DNA of 64,000 bases from Phycomyces nitens (Eukaryota > Mucoromycota > Mucoromycetes > Mucorales > Phycomycetaceae), in assembly GCA_022702545.1 (NCBI GenBank), contig JAHRBC010000001.1, forward strand, positions 1,488,001 to 1,552,000, given 5' to 3'. Numbering within the stretch: position 1 is the stretch's first letter; every line of letters starts with the position of its first letter. Made by a program: the position numbers and the translations under genes. Positions 1 to 11,406 of this stretch are shown piece after piece. A model generated the notes under the pieces. The model saw nothing but the letters and a program-made list of their open reading frames with translations, had not been told where the DNA came from and searched no databases.

Positions 1-433
1 GGTTTGCTTCATCCTAAAAAAGCAAGTTTTACTTTATTGTAACTCAAATATCCTATAAAGGTAATATATATTTTTTTAGCTCGACTAAATTTTGAAAGAT
101 TTTCGGCTTTTGGTAACAAAACGGTCTATATTATTCGTTGTGGTTGTCCCTAAATTTACCAGTTGTTTCCCGTGCATATACAAAACAATTGTCCTAAAGT
201 ATGAGCAAGGCCTCAAAATCTATTGAACCTATGGAGGGTGCAAATGCTTATCGAAAACCCTCTCAAATTTCAGGATGTGATCAAGGCTATCTTAATTTAC
301 ATATTTGGTCGTAAAATGCATCAATTTAACTGGTACCAAATCAGATTGTCCATAGCAATTCAAAGATCTCTGTCTGTCTGTCTCTTGCAGATACCTTGTT
401 TTCGGAAAATTTACAGTGACGTGAGAAAATAAA
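1..433. other. Upstream spacer of the asparaginase gene
   Basis: AT-rich sequence with no supported gene. Two short reading frames here look like chance. The last 20 bases hold an ATF/CREB-like site, listed separately. Transcription of the asparaginase gene probably starts within this stretch, but no clear TATA element decides where. Confidence 0.5.
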
Positions 434-449
434 ATGTGTTTCTACGTCA
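417..449. promoter_or_regulatory. Pair of ATF/CREB-like ACGT-core sites
   Basis: TGACGTGA at 417-424 and TACGTCAT at 442-449 are two ACGT-core sites 25 bases apart, directly before the asparaginase start at 508. ACGT cores are bound by bZIP factors of the ATF/CREB and Gcn4-like groups. That they act on this gene is inference from position only, and the second site lies inside the upstream reading frame. Confidence 0.25.
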
Positions 450-511
450 TCAATGCAATATATCAACCAACTTTGTCCATCAGCAAAAGAAGAGAGCAAC
501 CTTGGCAATGA
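434..511 (+). CDS. 25-codon upstream ORF overlapping the asparaginase start
   Basis: An ATG at 434 opens a 25-codon frame whose TGA (509-511) overlaps the main asparaginase ATG (508-510) as ATGA. That is the layout of termination-reinitiation or of an inhibitory uORF. The short peptide resembles nothing I know. It only matters if the mRNA begins upstream of 434, which the sequence alone cannot show. Confidence 0.35.
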   Translation: MCFYVINAIYQPTLSISKRREQPWQ

Positions 512-3180
512 ACAAAGAGAATCCCCTAGGCCAGTCCTCTAGAGGATCAAAGGCCACCAAAAACTCCACCAAGAGCACCGGTCTAGTCTATGATAACGCC
601 GCTGTGGGACACCAACTTAGCGCCGACCGCAATGGCATGTTGGCTCCAGGTATGTTTTTTTTCTTCTTCTTCTTCTCCAAACTAGATCGCAACAAAGCAG
701 AATGAGCAGTTGACCGAGAAATACCCACAAACTGCTCTCAAAAGATGTCTCGAGAGTTTTGATGATCTATACTGGCGGCACCATTGGAATGAAGCATACA
801 CCTGAGCACGGCTATATCCCAGTAAGTCCGAAATTTTATCTTTTTGATTTCATTCTCTAGTGAGCACTATGAAACTTCAATTGCAATTGTAGTATTCTAG
901 TATGGCTTATAGATCGATTCATGTTAAATAGGTTCCCGACTACTTTACAAAAAGTCTGGCGAGCTATGGCCGTTTCCATGATCAAAAGAAAGACCAAGGA
1001 TCCGGAAGCCTGTCTCGCTCCTCGTCTTCTGACAGTCTTGACAGCCTTCATTTGGAAACAAATGAACCTACACCGACCTTGGATGTAACAAATCCAGTAC
1101 GCATCGTCTCTTCTAGTGGACCATCGGCTGGAAAAGAGACCATCATTCAGCTTCCCAGTCTAATAACTCCTGTCAGTCTTTATGGAAAGCGTATCAGGTA
1201 CTTTTTTGTAATAATACCCAATATCAGGAATACCAACAGTCTATATTTTTTTCTCTCTCGCTCATCGAATTAGGTATTCAATTCTCGAGTATGACCCTCT
1301 TCTTGATTCGTGCAACATGACAATGTCAGGTAAGTTGTTACACTCTTATTCTGAAAATTACTGATTTACTTTCAGATTGGGTACGAATCGTAAGAGACAT
1401 TGAAGGCAACTATCAGTTTTATGATTCGTTTATCGTTCTACATGGCACAGACACAATGGCCTATACGGCAAGTGCCCTGAGTTTCATGCTAGAAGATCTA
1501 GGGTAAATATACAGAATATTAAGCTTAATCACCAACAACCACAAGGAAACTCATGACTCATGGCTGGTCCAGCAAGACTGTCATCATCACTGGTTCACAG
1601 GTACCATTGAGTGAAGTACGAAACGATGCTGTCGAGAATCTCTTGGGCGCACTCACTATTGCAGGACACTTTGTTATCCCTGAAGTTGGATTGTACTTTG
1701 GACAAAAGTTGTACAGAGGAAACAGGACCAGCAAGCAAAGTGCTGTTGATTTTGATGCGTTTGATTCTCCAAACATGGCTTCTCTCATAGACGTTGGGAT
1801 CAATATCGGTAAAGACTCTGTTTTTTTTTAAAAAAAAAAAACCATCGTAGCTTGACAATAGAAACATGTCCTAAAACTGTTGTTGGATAATTAGATGTAA
1901 AGTGGCCACTCGTTCTTCGCCCCATGCAAATCGCCAAATTCCAGGCCCACAAGATATTGAACCCAAATGTTGCTTCTCTTCGGCTTTTTCCAGGTATCAA
2001 TGCGATCACCATTCGAACATTCTTGGCCCCGCCTATCCAGGGTGCTGTCTTGGAAACGTATGGTGCAGGAAATGCCCCAACAAGAGATGATCTTTTGGCT
2101 GCTTTAAAAGAAGCTTCTGACAGAGGCGTTGTCATTGTAAACTGCACTCAATGTCGCAAAGGTCTCGTCACAGATTCATACGCAACCGGAAAGCAGCTTT
2201 CTCTAGTTGGTGTTGTAGCAGGAGCAGACATGACACCAGAATGTGCCCTGACAAAGCTATCATACTTGCTTGGAAAGCATCCTGAAAACCCACATATAGT
2301 CAGACAATTGATGACAAGAAACTTGCGAGGAGAACTGACCGTACGCTCCGTCCAACAGCGATTCAGTGCAATGAATAACCGGGCAAACCTATTGACGGAT
2401 ATTCTTCTCAATGAATCTATCCGCAGAAATCTAAGCGGAAAGAGACACCCAGAAGACTTGTCCGAGGTGCCTATGAATGATCCAAACATGTCGGTTGAAG
2501 AGCAGCTTTTAGCAGAAAAGGCACTTGGTCCCATTATGATGTGTTCTTCTGCAGAAGCAAACGATCTCGATAGCATGAAACTTATCCTGGAGAACATGAG
2601 TGGAGAGTTCAACTGGAACTGCATAGACTATGATGGACGCACCCCCCTTCATTTGGCTTCTCGACAGGGTCATTTGGCTGTAGTAGAATATCTACTTCTC
2701 CATGGTGCCTCAATTCATGTACGAGACAGATCTGGTCATACTCCTCTATATTATGCACTAATCGGAAAGCGTGTCGAGGTTGTCTCTATGTTGAGAAAGG
2801 CGGGTGCTCACTTTGCAGAGTGTGAAGTCCATGATTTTGGGCCATTGTGGCTTAGATATGTCAGTAATGACGATATCAAGATGGTCAGGCTAGCTTTAGA
2901 TGCTGGTTGGGCAATCAACTGGTTTGAACCAGTAGAAGGGCGTAATGCCCTTGAGGCAGCTGTTTGTGAGGGTCGATTGGCCATGGTGAAACTGCTTTTA
3001 GGATACTCGGATATCGATCTTCATCATAGAGACAGATGGGGATTTAATATCCTGGACAAGGTTAACATGCTCAGGCTCTCTAACAAGAGAGGTGTTTCGA
3101 GTGTCTACCGAAATGTCTCTAATACAACCTTGGATTCTATCGAGGCTATTTTGAAGTCTAGAATTCAAAACACACATTAG
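508..3180 (+). CDS. L-asparaginase with C-terminal ankyrin repeats (cytosolic type I)
   Basis: Hydrolyses L-asparagine to aspartate and ammonia. Seven exons can be joined in frame: 508-649, 745-821, 932-1197, 1274-1329, 1376-1502, 1546-1808 and 1895-3180, giving 738 residues. Both active-site threonine motifs of the family are visible: YTGGTIGM in exon 2 and HGTDTMAYTASALSF in exon 5; GSQVPLSEVRNDA follows. The last third carries ankyrin repeats (for example DGRTPLHLASRQGHLAVVEY), the same architecture as mammalian ASPG and yeast-like cytosolic enzymes. No signal peptide is seen, so a cytosolic location is expected. A serine-rich insert follows exon 2 (GSGSLSRSSSSDSLDS). The gene is convergent with the LTA4H gene. 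Intron 6 contains a T9A12 palindrome. Confidence 0.95.
1821..1841. repeat. T9A12 palindrome in asparaginase intron 6
   Basis: Nine T followed directly by twelve A, inside the intron 1809-1894. It can fold as a pure A-U hairpin in the pre-mRNA. Similar T-run/A-run units sit in introns of other genes in the window. Confidence 0.8.
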
Positions 3181-3576
3181 AATACATAGATATATATATA
3201 CTATATTGTATTGTACGTAATTAATCTACTATAGAATTTTGAAATTATTTTCAAGTAATAATAAATTGTCGCGAGTAATTAGGATAAATATTTGGTCATT
3301 ATTAAATATAAATATAAATATAAAGTGTCAAAGGTTCAATTGAATGTATTCTGTACCTTTGAAACCAACAAGGGACTCTTTACTATCCAAACTTGACATG
3401 GAAGCTACACAATATTCATTTTCTCTCTTGAATCCGTAAAATTCAAATCAAACAAGGATATTTATTGTCTTGGTCAAACCGTACGGTTTTATTCACACGA
3501 TACATATAGAGAGATACTCTGAAACAAGTCAAAAAAGTAGTAATGTGATCTAATCATGTTAAATTATACTATATCC
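3181..3576. other. Convergent 3' spacer
   Basis: Lies between the stops of the asparaginase (+) and LTA4H-like (-) genes. It contains a TATATATA run near 3190 and an AATATAAATATAAATATAAA run near 3310. Both genes must terminate here; no gene is visible. Confidence 0.6.
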
Positions 3577-6041
3577 TTATTTCAAACCAATATCTTTTTC
3601 AACAAGTGTAGAGGCAATTGGATGGTAGAATGACTTGTGCTTCAAGAACGTCTCTCTTGCTAGCTCGGCACCATTATCAGCACGATAAAGGAGTCGGTAA
3701 AGAGGTCTGACAAACTTCATGCGTCCTTGTTCAGACACAAATGCAACCACATGGGGATAAATGGGCTCATAGCTTGCAAGTAAACACAGCTTTTGCCAGC
3801 GGAATCGAACATCTGCGTTACGAATGGGTGTCATTTGATAAAGCTCATCCATCTTTGCAAGAGAAGCATGGGGAAGAGGCTTATCATCAGATAAACGTTC
3901 CAAAAAGACAACTAATATAATCCATGCACACATGCGCACACGCACACAAAACTCATGTTAATAATAATAAAGAAAAGTATTTGCTTTATATAATGATGAT
4001 CTGTACCTTTCTGAAGCGAGCTCATCTCTTCCAAATCCGTAGATGAGAATTGAGAAAGACTGGCTTCGTCTCTTGCCTTGTCCCATCGATCAGCCAAGGT
4101 ATAACACATGTCGGCAAGTGTAGTGTCAAATTGAGGGATTACGGGCGGCATTCCGGTACCCTTGAGCCAGAGATCAAAGTCAATTGTATTGAGCTTATCA
4201 ACTGTTTCTTGGCCATTGTGCTCCAACATGTATTCAAACAAGTGGCTCTTCCAGTCTTGGGTTGTGATTGATTTGTGAGCAAATTTCTGGACATGAGATC
4301 TCATATATGGCTCAAACACAGAAGGTCCACCCACAACACCTTCGATATGGTAAAGCAGATTGAATCCCTTTTCTATGCAATCCAAAGGTTAGAAAGTAAG
4401 CTGGCTTGAGAAATAAACTTACCGTATGGAACAGAGCTAAAATAATCATCGGGGTTGATTCCACTGCCAAGGTCAGTGTTCAAGACTGTCGCGGGGGAGT
4501 CTTGGCCAAATAGCTCAACACTCTCTTTCAAGGCCTTCCATCCTTTTTTAAAAAATAACAATTACTAAGTATCCTATCCTAATGGCATTTTGACTATTTC
4601 GATATCGCTCTTACCAATAATAGCACTAAATTGTCTAGAGGTTTCACCATGGAGCCGCCCAATGATCTTTCTCTCCACAAAGACAGTCCATCCTTCGTTT
4701 AACCAAAAGTGTTCCTGATAAAGATTCGATAACCGGCTCAGACACTACAATACTCCAAGGCATATTTGTCTTACCCAATTACGGGTCGTCACAAGGTTTC
4801 CCATCCAACTGTGAGAGATTTCATGAGCAACAACCTGAACTGCACTCTTATCACCCGCCAATAGACTTGGAGTCAAGAAGGTCAGGCAAGGGTTCTTTGA
4901 AGAGTAATAATAAAACATTGAAATAAGTTTTTGGTTGTTTTGGACATTAAAGCTCAAGCCCATACTTCCATGCCACCATAAGGGAAAGAGGGTGGCAATA
5001 CGAGCAAGTCATATCGACCCCACTCATAGGGTGTCAAGAGGCTTTCTCCAAGAGACAAGAATTTCTCGGTATCCTATTCAAATGGAAAGAATTGGCATCC
5101 TATTACATTGCTCTTGATAAACCCTTACATCAAACTCCCACGCAGCCTGATCTACCACCTCTGGCTCACACCAAACTGTACTACGAGGCCCAATTTCCCG
5201 TCCAACCAGATTTCCGGCTGCAATGGCAATAAGATATGTAGGAATCGTAGTCCGTTGCTCGAAACCATATGTCTTTAGATTGGAATCCAATGCAGATGGT
5301 TGAGATAAAGTTGACAGGGCAGACATGATTACTTGCAAGGGCGAAGTGACAGATGCAGAATACGTCAGTTTGATTGATGGCGAATCTTGGCAGGGAATAA
5401 AGGAGCGTGCATGGATCTTTATAAAGTTTAATACACACAGCCCTGGCAATCCATTTATCACCAATACTTACAGGTTCACACTGAGAGAATAGATAAGGGA
5501 GTTTCTTGCCAACTGTCTGCCTAAGCACGCGTTTAGTCTAGTTAACTTTTGCCTGCCTGCTGTTATATTTACTCGGCTGTCAGGAACTGGATGGCAGTGC
5601 ACTTTTCAGTAGTGGCGTAATCGATTCTTAGCTGAAACGCCTCGCCAGCATCAACAAAGGGCTTTGGAAGATGGATAGTCAGGGCTGAGCCAAGACTGGC
5701 GTGCTGGTCGGCTAATTCATACTATGGCTTATATTAAGACACCTTTTTTTTCTGTTTAGACTATAGATCATTACGTTGAGCTCGGTTCCTTCCAGAGTAA
5801 TGGTATGTATGTCGATAAAACTCGTGTCCAATACAACTCTGTCGACATTGTCCTTTAGGGTAACGAGGTCCAGGAGCACATGGCCTAGGATATTCTTGTT
5901 TTCAAAGGATATAGACCAGTTGAGATGGAGATGGGTTGTCTTGATCTCAGATAGGTTTGACTGACTGCTGGGATCTTGAATGGCAATGGACATATTATTG
6001 TTGAGGACAAGATGGTCTGTGTCACTGACAACGCCGGCCAT
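3577..6041 (-). CDS. Leukotriene A4 hydrolase / M1 aminopeptidase
   Basis: Zinc metallopeptidase of family M1 that removes N-terminal residues from peptides and, in many fungi, also hydrolyses leukotriene-like epoxides. About eleven exons run leftwards from the ATG at 6041 ([10 protein letters not shown]). The N-terminal beta domain is in exons 1-4 ([26 protein letters not shown]). The exopeptidase motif GGMEN is split by an intron near 4955. The zinc site is [14 protein letters not shown] followed 18 residues later by the third ligand in NEGW (about 4690-4810). The helical C-terminal domain typical of LTA4H ([20 protein letters not shown], then [20 protein letters not shown]) is complete to the stop. 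All key residues are present, so it should be active in the cytosol. The intron ending near 4550 has a T6A6 run. Confidence 0.93.
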
Positions 6042-6353
6042 TATTGGCGCATAAAGCCGTTTTTAGTTACATGACTGTTTTCTATTGGCTCAGAGGCCTC
6101 CAAACAGTACGGGTCAATTGAGGCTCTGGATGTAGGACCGTATTAAAATATAGTGAATTCGCATAAGTGAGTGTATTTCAAGGTATAAATTATACCCTCT
6201 CTTATCTCTGCTGTTTATATAAGCCCTTTTTATTTTTCGTCTGTTGAAATTGTAGCTGATGACTATATATCAATATAAACCTTAATTTTTGCCGACTATA
6301 AGTAGTCCGTCTCGGGAATACCAGCCATCGCTCCCCTTTCTTTTTCGCCCACT
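6042..6353. promoter_or_regulatory. Divergent promoter region, LTA4H / cytidine deaminase
   Basis: 312 bases between two divergently transcribed starts. ATTGGCTC near 6085 is an inverted CCAAT box. GTTTATATAAGC near 6215 is a TATA-like element oriented towards the cytidine deaminase gene. CT-rich sequence precedes the ATG at 6354. No other gene is seen. Confidence 0.4.
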
Positions 6354-7035
6354 ATGCCTGCCCAAGAACTCACCCAGGAAGCCAAACAGAACCTTGTCAA
6401 TCTTGCTATTGAAGGTAGGCGATCTGATCTGTATTGCTGACCACAGTTCTTATTCTATTGGCTATTGGTGTTTAGCAAAGAGCAGATCATACTCTCCCTA
6501 TTCAAAGTTCCGTGTTGGAGCTGCTCTTTTGACAGAAGACGGAACCCTGTTCCAAGGTAAACAAGGGATACATTTTATATGGAGAGCTAATTCGAATCTA
6601 GGTGCCAATATTGAAAACGCATCTTTTGGTAAGTAATCTATTGGGCATTTGTAGACCTCCTTGCTGACATGGGCTATAGGTGCAACTGTGTGTGCCGAGA
6701 GAACGACATATTGCAAGGCCATTGTAAGTTCATGTCGTGGAGCATCTTTTTTTTATATAAAAAAAGTATACTTATGCTGTGCACAGAGTGAAGGTCACAC
6801 AAAGTTTGTAGCCCTCGCTGTCTCGTCTGACGAACAGAATTACATTTCCCCCTGTGGTATCTGCAGGCAGGTAATCATGTCCTTTATATTGACCGTAATA
6901 ACCCCTCCTAATAGACAATTCATTTCCGAGTTTGGTCCTGACGATCTCCCAGTCTTACTCTCCAACACAAAGGGTGAATTCACCGAGACTACAATTGAGG
7001 GCCTCTTGCCTTTTATTTTTAGATTAGACCATTAA
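6354..7035 (+). CDS. Cytidine deaminase
   Basis: Deaminates cytidine and deoxycytidine to uridine forms in pyrimidine salvage. Six short exons give about 137 residues, the usual size of the homotetrameric class. Visible family motifs in order: YSPYSKFRVGAALLTEDG, GANIENASFG split by an intron, GATVCAERTT with the zinc cysteine and catalytic C-A-E, and SPCGICRQ with the second zinc cysteine pair. The C-terminus FISEFGPDDLPVLLSN is typical. One intron (after CGICRQ) is only about 44 nt. The intron near 6730-6786 holds a T8-ATAT-A7 palindrome. The start at 6354 is the first ATG that gives an in-frame N-terminal helix. Confidence 0.95.
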
Positions 7036-7071
7036 GTTTAATTGAATGGTTCGATTATCCCCACAAGGCTT

Positions 7072-7910
7072 TTATTGTTTCAAAACACCTGCAGCTCCGT
7101 GAGCAAAGAACCTGGTCACCAAATGAGTCAAGACGTCTCTCTTTTCATGAGAAGCTAGACGTTCAAAAGCAGTATACACCGAGACACCTTTTTATAATAA
7201 TAATAAATAAATATAATAATAATATTAAAACTATATACAACAGTTGGACCGACTAGTCGTAGTAACCTACCTTTCTTATCCCTAATCTGGCCTAGTGTCC
7301 TGCCTGCAACTGCTCCCTAGTATAGAGTATGTCGATGGTTATTCACTGTCTAACTATAACTATGAGCCAAAAAATAATAATACTTGCCATGGCTGCACCT
7401 CCAACATTTCCAACAATAAACCCAAGCACTATTCCAGCACCCGCACCAAGAACACTCCACACATGGGAAGGGTTCTCGACTAGGCTTTGTTTTAGATATC
7501 CAAATTCAAAAAATTCTACCCAATACCTTCTGGTCGAAGCAACTCTTCAAAAACATTTGAAAACATAAGGTGGGCTTGGCGTTCACTTGTCGAAGTATCG
7601 CCATCTAAAGAAAAGGTTTGTGTATTTGGGTGCGCTTTATCATATTCGGCTCTTCTTGCTTGGTCGCCAAGGATATAGTAGGCATCAGCGATTAATTGAA
7701 AGTACTTTACGGCCTTTGAACGCTCGGTTTGACTGGCTTGATCGTCAAGGCGATCTGGATGGTGTAAAAGAGCTTGTTTCTTGTATGCTATAGTTAATCA
7801 TGAATACGATTGACCAAACAAGAGATATTGATCTGACCTTGGCGAATGTCATCCTGAGTGGCATTTGTAGGAATGTCAAGAATGGTATAGTAATTTGGTA
7901 TGCTAGTCAT
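7072..7910 (-). CDS. J-domain (DnaJ-like) co-chaperone with glycine-rich hydrophobic segment
   Basis: Assembled by hand from five exons. The ATG is at 7910 and the stop at 7072-7074, giving about 195 residues. The N-terminus is a J domain: YYTILDIPTNATQDDIRQ, then YKKQALLHHPDR with the HPD motif, then FQLIADAYYILGDQARRAEY. J domains stimulate the ATPase of Hsp70. After the J domain comes a hydrophobic glycine/alanine stretch (VLGAGAGIVLGFIVGN) that could insert in a membrane, then a basic tail ending GVLKQ. Exon 1 ends at the intron near 7840 and the HPD exon follows. One intron appears to use a GC donor (ATG|GCAAGT near 7392). The (TAA)n stretch near 7200 is in the last intron. The Hsp70 partner and the compartment are unknown. 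Confidence 0.8.
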
Positions 7911-8225
7911 TACACTTCAAAAAAAAAAAAGGGAAAAAAGGGTTGTAAAAGTCTTGGCAAGTCACATCACTTTATATATTGAATGAAAAAAAATATAACC
8001 ACATGTCAACCCCTTTATCTAAATGAAATCAATCTTCTTCTTGATGATATTCTTATTGTTTAAAGACAATGAGCAGTTTCTATTGAATTTAGATGTCTGG
8101 GTTGCCATTTATTCAGGTACACAAAAGCAGAACAATTCTACAGACGAACAACCAAGAAAATCCATTTCTCCCCAGATCATCATCACTTCCTTGAGAGAGG
8201 AAGGACGCTTTCATGTACTTTTTTT
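7911..8225. other. Spacer upstream of the J-protein gene
   Basis: AT-rich, with an A11 run near 7920. It lies between the J-protein start and the S29 stop, so it holds the J-protein promoter and the S29 3' end. No gene is supported. Confidence 0.5.
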
Positions 8226-8678
8226 TTAACGGTACTATTTGTGTACAGCAAAGGACCGTTATGGAATGCCGAGGTTGAAAACCCTATCTTTATTCTATTC
8301 TTACCTTGTGGAAGCCAATATCGCTAGCGTACTCGCGGAAGCACTGACGGCAGATGTTGATGTTGTACTTGCGGATAAGACCAGCACGGTGAGCGCACAC
8401 ACGGCTATATGTTTATATATATATATATATATATTCAAATAGATATATAGATATATATATTTATACACATATATAAAAATATTTATATGTCATGTATCCA
8501 GAGGTTTATAGATATTAGTTAGAGCTATTTATCCCAAAGTAGGTGTGGTGGCTTGTGCATCGTCTTTATCCTTTTATTTCTAAAGGGGATTCTTTGTAAT
8601 TCACAACGATGCTTACCACTGACGAGATCCCTTGCCGTTGGAGCGGGGGTGAGCATTCCAGACATTTGCGTGAGCCAT
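8226..8678 (-). CDS. rps29: 40S ribosomal protein S29 (uS14)
   Basis: Three exons read leftwards from the ATG at 8678 and give a 56-residue protein, exactly the size of eukaryotic S29. The zinc-binding pattern C-x2-C-x14-C-x2-C is complete ([20 protein letters not shown] followed by CRQCF). Exon 1 is [20 protein letters not shown]. The last exon contains only the final two codons (YR) and the stop. S29 sits in the head of the small ribosomal subunit. Intron 1 is long for this window, about 210 nt, and mostly made of TA repeats. The gene is divergent from OST1 across a short shared promoter. Confidence 0.93.
8413..8485. repeat. (TA)n microsatellite in the S29 intron
   Basis: A run of alternating T and A broken by short spacers, located in the first intron of the S29 gene. 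One of many TA microsatellites in the window. Confidence 0.8.
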
Positions 8679-9155
8679 GTTGATTGAACTTTACGAAACG
8701 GTAATGCGAAAAAGAGGAAGAGCTAATTTCTATACTCGAAGTTTTTTACAAACAATATTTGTGATGACGTGGCACTTTTTAATTGGCTCACCGCAATAAG
8801 CTGCTCGCATGGATTTTGAAGGCTGGCAAAAATAAGCTGCATAGATTGCAAAAATAAATAAATAATCACTGAAAAATATGCTTATAATCACAAGCCCATA
8901 TTCAATTGAGTAGCTGTCAATTGTACTGTCTATCCTGGGCATTTCATAAACTGGCCTTTTTCAGTACGAACAATAGTCCCCCTAGTCCCCAATTGTCTTG
9001 TCATTTTTGGAGCCAGATTACTGGTGCATTTAGACTTCCAAAAGCGAGCCCTGAACGCATCAATGGTTGATTGGCTCGCTCTTTGGATTCATTTAATCTA
9101 TCAGCTCTGCTTCTACTTCTTCTTCCACGCGTTTTCGGCTCATAAGATTAGAACG
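8679..9155. promoter_or_regulatory. Divergent promoter, S29 / OST1
   Basis: Shared upstream region of two divergent housekeeping genes. Two ATTGGCT boxes (inverted CCAAT) lie at 8782-8788 and 9070-9076, and a TGACGTGG element at 8764-8771. An open frame runs into OST1 from 9024, but the signal peptide only makes sense from the ATG at 9156. Confidence 0.4.
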
Positions 9156-10977
9156 ATGCAGGGAGCCTCGCTGCGTATCTGGCTCGGTGCACTAGTCGTA
9201 TTGTGCTGTGCCTTTATGGCATCGGCCACATCTCCAACCAATGCTATTTCAAAGACAACAATTCCAATTCCTGCTCATTTCCAAAACATCAAGGTGCTTC
9301 GTATCCTTGACCTTCGCACTCCTATTGTCCATGAAGACATTGGCCTGCGTGCCAAGAACATTGGAAGCCAACCAGTTGATGAGTACTACTTTACTGTCCA
9401 GGCTCAGGACGAGGACAAAATCGCGTCTATCAATGCGTTTTTGCGTCAGGGACAAAAGACCGCCCTGTCTATTGAACAGGCCGGATTTGATTCTGAAAAG
9501 TAAGCCTATGGAACAAGCCTATTGGACCCCCTTGAGTTGACTATTGATGCATTACTACTAGAGAGCTCCAACTCTACAAGGTGACCTTTGATGCTCCTCT
9601 GCAACCAGATGAAGAGATTCGCTTTGGAATCAAGGTTGCATATACCAATGCCATCGAACCTCTCCCCAAGAAGCTCCCCCAGATTTCTCGACAGCATTTG
9701 ATTTACAATGGCAATGTCTACCTCTTTTCTCCTTACCACACCGAGGAAATCAAGACAACTCTCCAGTAAGTGTTTGCAGCATATTGAATGTGGTTTCTCA
9801 TCAATTGTTTCTCAGACTTCCCAATGAAAAGATCCTGTCATATACTGGAAATAATGATATGGTGGTCAAGACTGGTAACAAAATTGTCTATGGTCCATTC
9901 CAAAATATCCCTGTCGACAGCCATAATATCTTGTCTTGCCACTATGAATATCTCAAGCCTGTCCTGACCTTGACCAGTCTCCGCCGTGACTTCCAGTTGT
10001 CGCATTGGGGCGGAAATTTGGCTGTGGAGGAGCACTATGCTCTGCGTCATGATGGTGCAAAGTAAGTCAGGACTGTCCATAGGAATCCATAGGAGCTAAT
10101 TGAGAGTGATTTTTGTCTCTTAGGATGGAGGAGCCCTTTAACCGTGCAAAGTACCAGCTCTCTAGATCAGTCCATCCCCAGACCAACGTACTCCAACACA
10201 TTCCTCTTGAACTCCCTGCTCCTGCTCGTGACATTTATTATCGCGATGATATTGGCAATGTATCCACCTCTACTCTCACATATGGAAAATCAGCCATTGT
10301 CTTGGACATTAAGCCTCGCTACCCTCTCTATGGTGGATGGAACTACACCTGGTACCATGGCTACAACATTGAGTTGGGCTATTTTGCTCGGTACTCCAAG
10401 AGTGGAAAGTATATCCTCAATATCAACTTTGTGGAAAATATGAATGATATGTCAGCAGAAAAGGTAGAGGTCAATGTTATACTTCCAGAGGGTGCCAAGT
10501 AAGTCAAATCGTCTATAAGAACGGAACTTGGTCTCATGCAACCAATAAAATAGAAATGTAAAGGTCAATGCTCCATTCAAGCTGGATTCTATTGAGCATT
10601 CAAAGCACTTTACCAACTTTGATACCACTGGTCACCACAAGGTCACCCTAACAAAGTTTAATGTAGTTAATGAGCACTCTCAGCCAGTTCTGGTAAGAAA
10701 AAAAATAATAGTTGATAGACTTTGGCAAACAGCTTAACTGATTGAAATGTGCATTGGATGATAGATTACCTATGAATTCTCTTCAGTTCGTTACCTTCAA
10801 AAGCCATTGGCTGTATCTGCTGGCTTCCTTACTCTGTTTATTCTCAGTATAATCATCTCCAAGCTCCCTGTAGTAATTGGACAGCAAAAGGTATGCAACA
10901 GTTGGGTTTTATTGAACATTAGCACTAATCATAAACTATATACATGTTATTAGAAATCCCCATTAAAGAAAGAGTAG
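9156..10977 (+). CDS. OST1: Ribophorin I, oligosaccharyltransferase subunit OST1
   Basis: Subunit of the ER oligosaccharyltransferase, which moves the dolichol-linked glycan onto nascent proteins. Seven exons give about 480 residues. A signal peptide (WLGALVVLCCAFMASATSPT) starts the protein. The luminal ribophorin I domain follows (KVLRILDLRTPIVHEDIGLR, YNGNVYLFSPYHTEEIKTT, HWGGNLAVEEHYALRHDGAK, PRYPLYGGWNYTWYHGYNIE). One transmembrane helix (SAGFLTLFILSIIISKLPVV) precedes a short lysine-rich cytosolic tail KSPLKKE carried on its own final exon. Domain order and length match the family. ATG 9156 is preferred to the in-frame upstream codons because it begins the signal peptide. Confidence 0.95.
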
Positions 10978-11406
10978 AATTATATAAAGACAGAAAATTA
11001 GTAGGCTTTCGTTCTCAATTATATCATCAAAAAAATCCCCCCCCTACCAATGATATATATATATAGAATAAACCTTTAATCTTCAGTATGTAAATACACT
11101 CATATCATTCATCAATTGATGATTCCAAGTCTCTGGCAAGGTTGGCGCCCTTTTAAGCAACACGAAAAGGTCCCGCCGTCTCTTTCATTCACGTGACTGT
11201 GAACTTTTTTTAGCCACTAAACTATTTTTTGCGTATTCAACCTTTGTCATTTCTACGCATTTTGTGCTTTGAAGTTGTGTTCAATCCTGGTCATTAATCC
11301 TCCAACACAATCAAAGTCATCTTCATTAACCGCACAGTAAGACATGCAGCCCAGGGTTTCCAATGACCAGATCATAGACCTCAATTTTTGATTTCTAGAA
11401 AGCATC
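10978..11406. promoter_or_regulatory. Spacer OST1 / eIF2 gamma with a CACGTG box
   Basis: Holds the OST1 3' end (TATATATATA near 11050) and the eIF2 gamma promoter. CACGTGAC at 11190-11197 is an E-box about 210 bases before the eIF2 gamma ATG, the kind of site bound by bHLH factors. No gene is visible. Confidence 0.35.
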
